Positions 62,176-64,000 of a stretch of 64,000 nucleotides of DNA are shown here, in pieces. Origin of the DNA: Maccoyibacter sp900556645. GTDB lineage: Bacteria; Bacillota; Clostridia; Lachnospirales; Lachnospiraceae. Every line of letters starts with the position of its first letter. Positions within the stretch are counted from its first letter, which is position 1. The translations under genes were made by a program, and so were the position numbers. The notes under the pieces were generated by a model that saw only the letters and a program-made list of their open reading frames with translations, made no database searches and had not been told where the DNA came from. Location of the stretch: NCBI GenBank assembly GCA_958349535.1, contig CATWDJ010000005.1, positions 61,281 through 125,280 on the forward strand, in the 5' to 3' direction.

Positions 62176-62461
62176 TTAGCCCACTAGAAAAGCACGCTTT
62201 TCTTCTAGTATTATTATATGCAAATCTGTTTTTTATGTCAATAAATAGCTTTCTATTTTCCAAGCTCATCCGTATAACCATTCTGCGGAAACAGAAACAT
62301 TCATTCATTTTTGCCCCAAATCGACGAAACCCTTTGATTTATTGGGATTTTCTCGACAATAACACGACCGTCTCAACATACATTGAAATTATACTTCGCA
62401 TTAACATTCGCACACAGTTCTTTAGGGGCTGAATTTTTATCCCTCAGCTCTAGTGGGATAA
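62176..62461. mobile_element. possible 286-bp non-coding element bounded by inverted repeats
   Basis: TTAGCCCACTAGA (62176-62188) and its inverted copy TCTAGTGGGATAA (62449-62461) match at 12 of 13 positions. The left end has a strong hairpin (ACTAG...CTAGT). No transposase is inside. It could be a small IS200/IS605-type derivative, but the ends are not verified. Confidence 0.35.
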
Positions 62462-62465
62462 GATT

Positions 62466-62912
62466 TTACAATTCTACAAGTACTTTCCACCTTCCGTTCC
62501 GCTTACCATTTTCACGACAAATCAACCCTTTTTCCTGCATTTCAACAGTTCTTGTCTTAACGGTTCTTTCAGACTTTCCTATTTTCAATGCTAATTCTTT
62601 TTGAGTAATGCTTAGATTTTTAACTAATTCCTTTAGTATTGTCATTTCTTCCAAAGCACAATTATTGCACTTTGGATTATCTACTTTTGCACTTTTAATT
62701 TCTTCATTTACATTTTGAGAAAAAGTTCCACTAATATGCATCGCTCTATTATGAAGTTCATTCTGTTCATCCAGCAACAAATTTCTGAGGAATAACTCCA
62801 AATATTCTGTTGTCTCATGGATATCATTTTTTAAATCATTATAATTTGCTCGCACAACTCCTTTCAGTATAATATATACTGATGGAATTTGACCATTTGT
62901 CGCATTAACCAT
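62466..62912 (-). pseudogene. C-terminal fragment of a Fic-like protein with winged helix
   Basis: 148 residues. HETTEYLELFLRNLLL followed by NELHNRAMHISG resembles the region after the Fic core in Firmicute Fic proteins, and residues 90-148 form a winged helix (ITQKELALKIGKSERTVKTR). The HPFxxGNGR Fic motif is absent. No RBS precedes the ATG at 62912, so this is probably a truncated gene. AT-rich like its neighbours. Confidence 0.55.
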
Positions 62913-62983
62913 ATTTTTATTGTTACTTATAGTCCGTTGTTATTTAAGTCACATGATTATAAAATTATAGTGGAGGTATTTTT

Positions 62984-63199
62984 ATGGATAATGCTTTATT
63001 ACAACGTTTCGGAAATAGAATCCGAGAACTTAGAATAGAATTAGGATTAAGCCAAGAAACTTTTGCTTTAAAAATAAATATGGATAGAACTTATCTTGCA
63101 TCTATAGAATCAGGCAAACGAAATGTTTCTATAAATAACATAAAAAAATTAGCAGATGGCTTTAATATTTCTATTTCAGAACTGCTAAAAAATGTATAA
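62984..63199 (+). CDS. XRE-family controller-like regulator
   Basis: 71 residues, almost only a helix-turn-helix domain (RELRIELGLSQETFALKINMDRTYLASIESGKR). Size and position 9 bases before a restriction enzyme gene match restriction-modification controller (C) proteins, which delay endonuclease expression until DNA is methylated. RBS GTGGAGG. The divergent spacer to 62912 is very AT-rich; a clear C-box is not obvious. Confidence 0.85.
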   Translation: MDNALLQRFGNRIRELRIELGLSQETFALKINMDRTYLASIESGKRNVSINNIKKLADGFNISISELLKNV

Positions 63200-63208
63200 G
63201 GAGGGCTT

Positions 63209-63928
63209 ATGATTACTACACTTAATGATTTTATTAGAGAGTACCAAAAGATTTGTGATATGGGATGGATAAAAACACATCGTTCAGGACCTACTGGAAT
63301 AGGCAAAACATTAGAAGATTTATTAGGTATTGAAGAAAATAATATTGATGGTCCCGATTTTGGAGACTATGAATTAAAATCCTGTCGTATAAACTCAAAT
63401 AGTATGTTGACAATGTTTACGCGAGCACCTCAGCCAGCAAAATCAAATACATATCTGCGTTTAAAATATGGCTACTCAAGTGATGCTTACGATAATGATA
63501 GTAAAGTCCTTCATTCTACATTATCTGCTGACCGCTTTGTATCTGTTTATAATACAGGCAATCAGTTAAAAATTGTTTGTGACGATAATAAAATATCTAT
63601 TGCTTCTCAGATGGGCATAGAAGATGTGTACTGGACAAGAGACACTTTGAAAAGATGCTTTGAAAAGAAATACAAAAATAAATTTGTTTATGCAAAAGCT
63701 TTATCCCGAGGCTCAGGTGCAAATGAAGAATTTAAATTTGTTGAAGCATATGAGGTTTCAGGATTTGATTATTATGCAATGATAGATTTGCTAGAACAGG
63801 GAAAAATATATATCGACTTGCGAATCGGACAATATCCTGATGGTCGTACACATGACCATGGAACAGGCTTTAGAATTAGAGAAGTAGACCAACCACTTCT
63901 TTTTCATATAAACAGAAGAATTGTATAG
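63209..63928 (+). CDS. MvaI/BcnI-family type II restriction endonuclease
   Basis: 239 residues. GPTGIGKTLEDLLGIEEN and GPDFGDYELKSCR include the putative catalytic D50-x4-E55-x-K57, the PD-(D/E)XK triad known for MvaI; NDHGTG-like HDHGTGFRIRE near the end also fits. MvaI and BcnI cut CCWGG and CCSGG as monomers; the exact target here is not known. RBS AAGGAGGG. No methyltransferase is in the window. AT-rich, so probably acquired with the controller gene. Confidence 0.88.
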   Translation: MITTLNDFIREYQKICDMGWIKTHRSGPTGIGKTLEDLLGIEENNIDGPDFGDYELKSCRINSNSMLTMFTRAPQPAKSNTYLRLKYGYSSDAYDNDSKVLHSTLSADRFVSVYNTGNQLKIVCDDNKISIASQMGIEDVYWTRDTLKRCFEKKYKNKFVYAKALSRGSGANEEFKFVEAYEVSGFDYYAMIDLLEQGKIYIDLRIGQYPDGRTHDHGTGFRIREVDQPLLFHINRRIV

Positions 63929-63939
63929 ACAAAAACAAA

Positions 63940-64000
63940 GGCGGTGAGACCGTTTCAAGTTTTGTGTAAACTTCAAAAACTGATATAAGATTTGTGAATA
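63940..64000. other. possible insertion-sequence end at the window edge
   Basis: Sequence after the restriction gene (GTTTTGTGTAAACTTCAAAAAC) looks like ends of IS256-type elements as I remember them, but no transposase is visible before the edge. Weak. Confidence 0.25.

Noticed and set aside
61911..62308. Two minus-strand frames with repeated peptides such as TTLKSD
   Set aside because: The peptide repeats are translations of the hairpin repeat units; no RBS and the frames end inside the repeats.
1..64000. tRNA or rRNA genes and a replication origin
   Set aside because: No cloverleaf with a T-loop motif, no rRNA-like stretch and no DnaA-box cluster was recognised by eye; a tRNA scan was not possible.

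Overview
The window reads as a chromosomal segment of a low-to-moderate GC, spore-forming, anaerobic Gram-positive bacterium of the Clostridia, most likely a Lachnospiraceae member (Blautia-like). Reasons: dipicolinate synthase genes (sporulation), strong AGGAGG ribosome binding sites, a T-box leader, ECF transporter next to ribosomal protein genes, and many anaerobe genes (hydroxylamine reductase, rubrerythrin, desulfoferrodoxin-type domain, bacteriohemerythrin, radical SAM enzyme). Family names come from recognising motifs by eye; no database was searched. Most genes lie on the minus strand.

Layout. 1-2.7 kb: an iron-sulfur oxidoreductase (cut by the window start) and hypB, divergent from a FadR-type GntR regulator, with a TGGTnnnACCA operator in front of each. 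2.7-9.6 kb: HAD phosphatase, asparagine synthase, PocR-sensor/MCP-tip protein, dipicolinate synthase B and A, a FeMo-cofactor-type protein with its UPF0251 regulator, and a double bacteriohemerythrin. 9.7-16 kb: a DUF2798 pseudogene, surface 5'-nucleotidase, YaaA, an ABC exporter, and a broken NYN gene behind a leader that looks like an attenuator. 16-23.6 kb: rpsI-rplM, truA, ecfT-ecfA2-ecfA1, trmL, aminotransferase, Lrp regulator, AIR-synthase-like protein. 23.7-38.4 kb: VanW protein, small membrane peptide, nucleases (exonuclease, Nth), B12-type radical SAM, a RACo-like ferredoxin/ASKHA protein, Rpn-type nuclease, an RND/heptad-repeat export operon with its TetR regulator, HD-GYP phosphodiesterase.

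38.5-52 kb: a glutamate-cysteine ligase plus glutathionylspermidine-synthase-like ATP-grasp operon; then a tRNA-Trp T-box-controlled trp operon (E-G-D-C-F-B-A) in which trpD and trpB are broken by deletions; Ktr potassium uptake, malic enzyme and an intact second-type tryptophan synthase beta (TrpB2). 52-61 kb: CorA, a 3D-domain secreted protein, rubrerythrin, hydroxylamine reductase, a second Nth, asparaginase, an HTH protein fused to a complete desulfoferrodoxin domain, a collapsed MerR/GyrI gene, DJ-1 protein, a small Cys-rich protein, a HEPN-like membrane protein and YjdF with its structured leader. 61.3-64 kb is an AT-rich accessory end: a PBECR4-like protein, tandem repeats with covarying hairpins, a Fic-like fragment, and a controller plus MvaI/BcnI-type restriction enzyme.

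The most notable points are the decayed trp operon with intact regulation and TrpB2 nearby, the HTH-desulfoferrodoxin fusion, the covarying hairpin repeats near 62.1 kb, the terminator that hides the dipicolinate synthase ribosome binding site, and the mutually exclusive hairpins before the NYN gene. Several genes have lost internal segments, which may be true decay or an assembly artefact.
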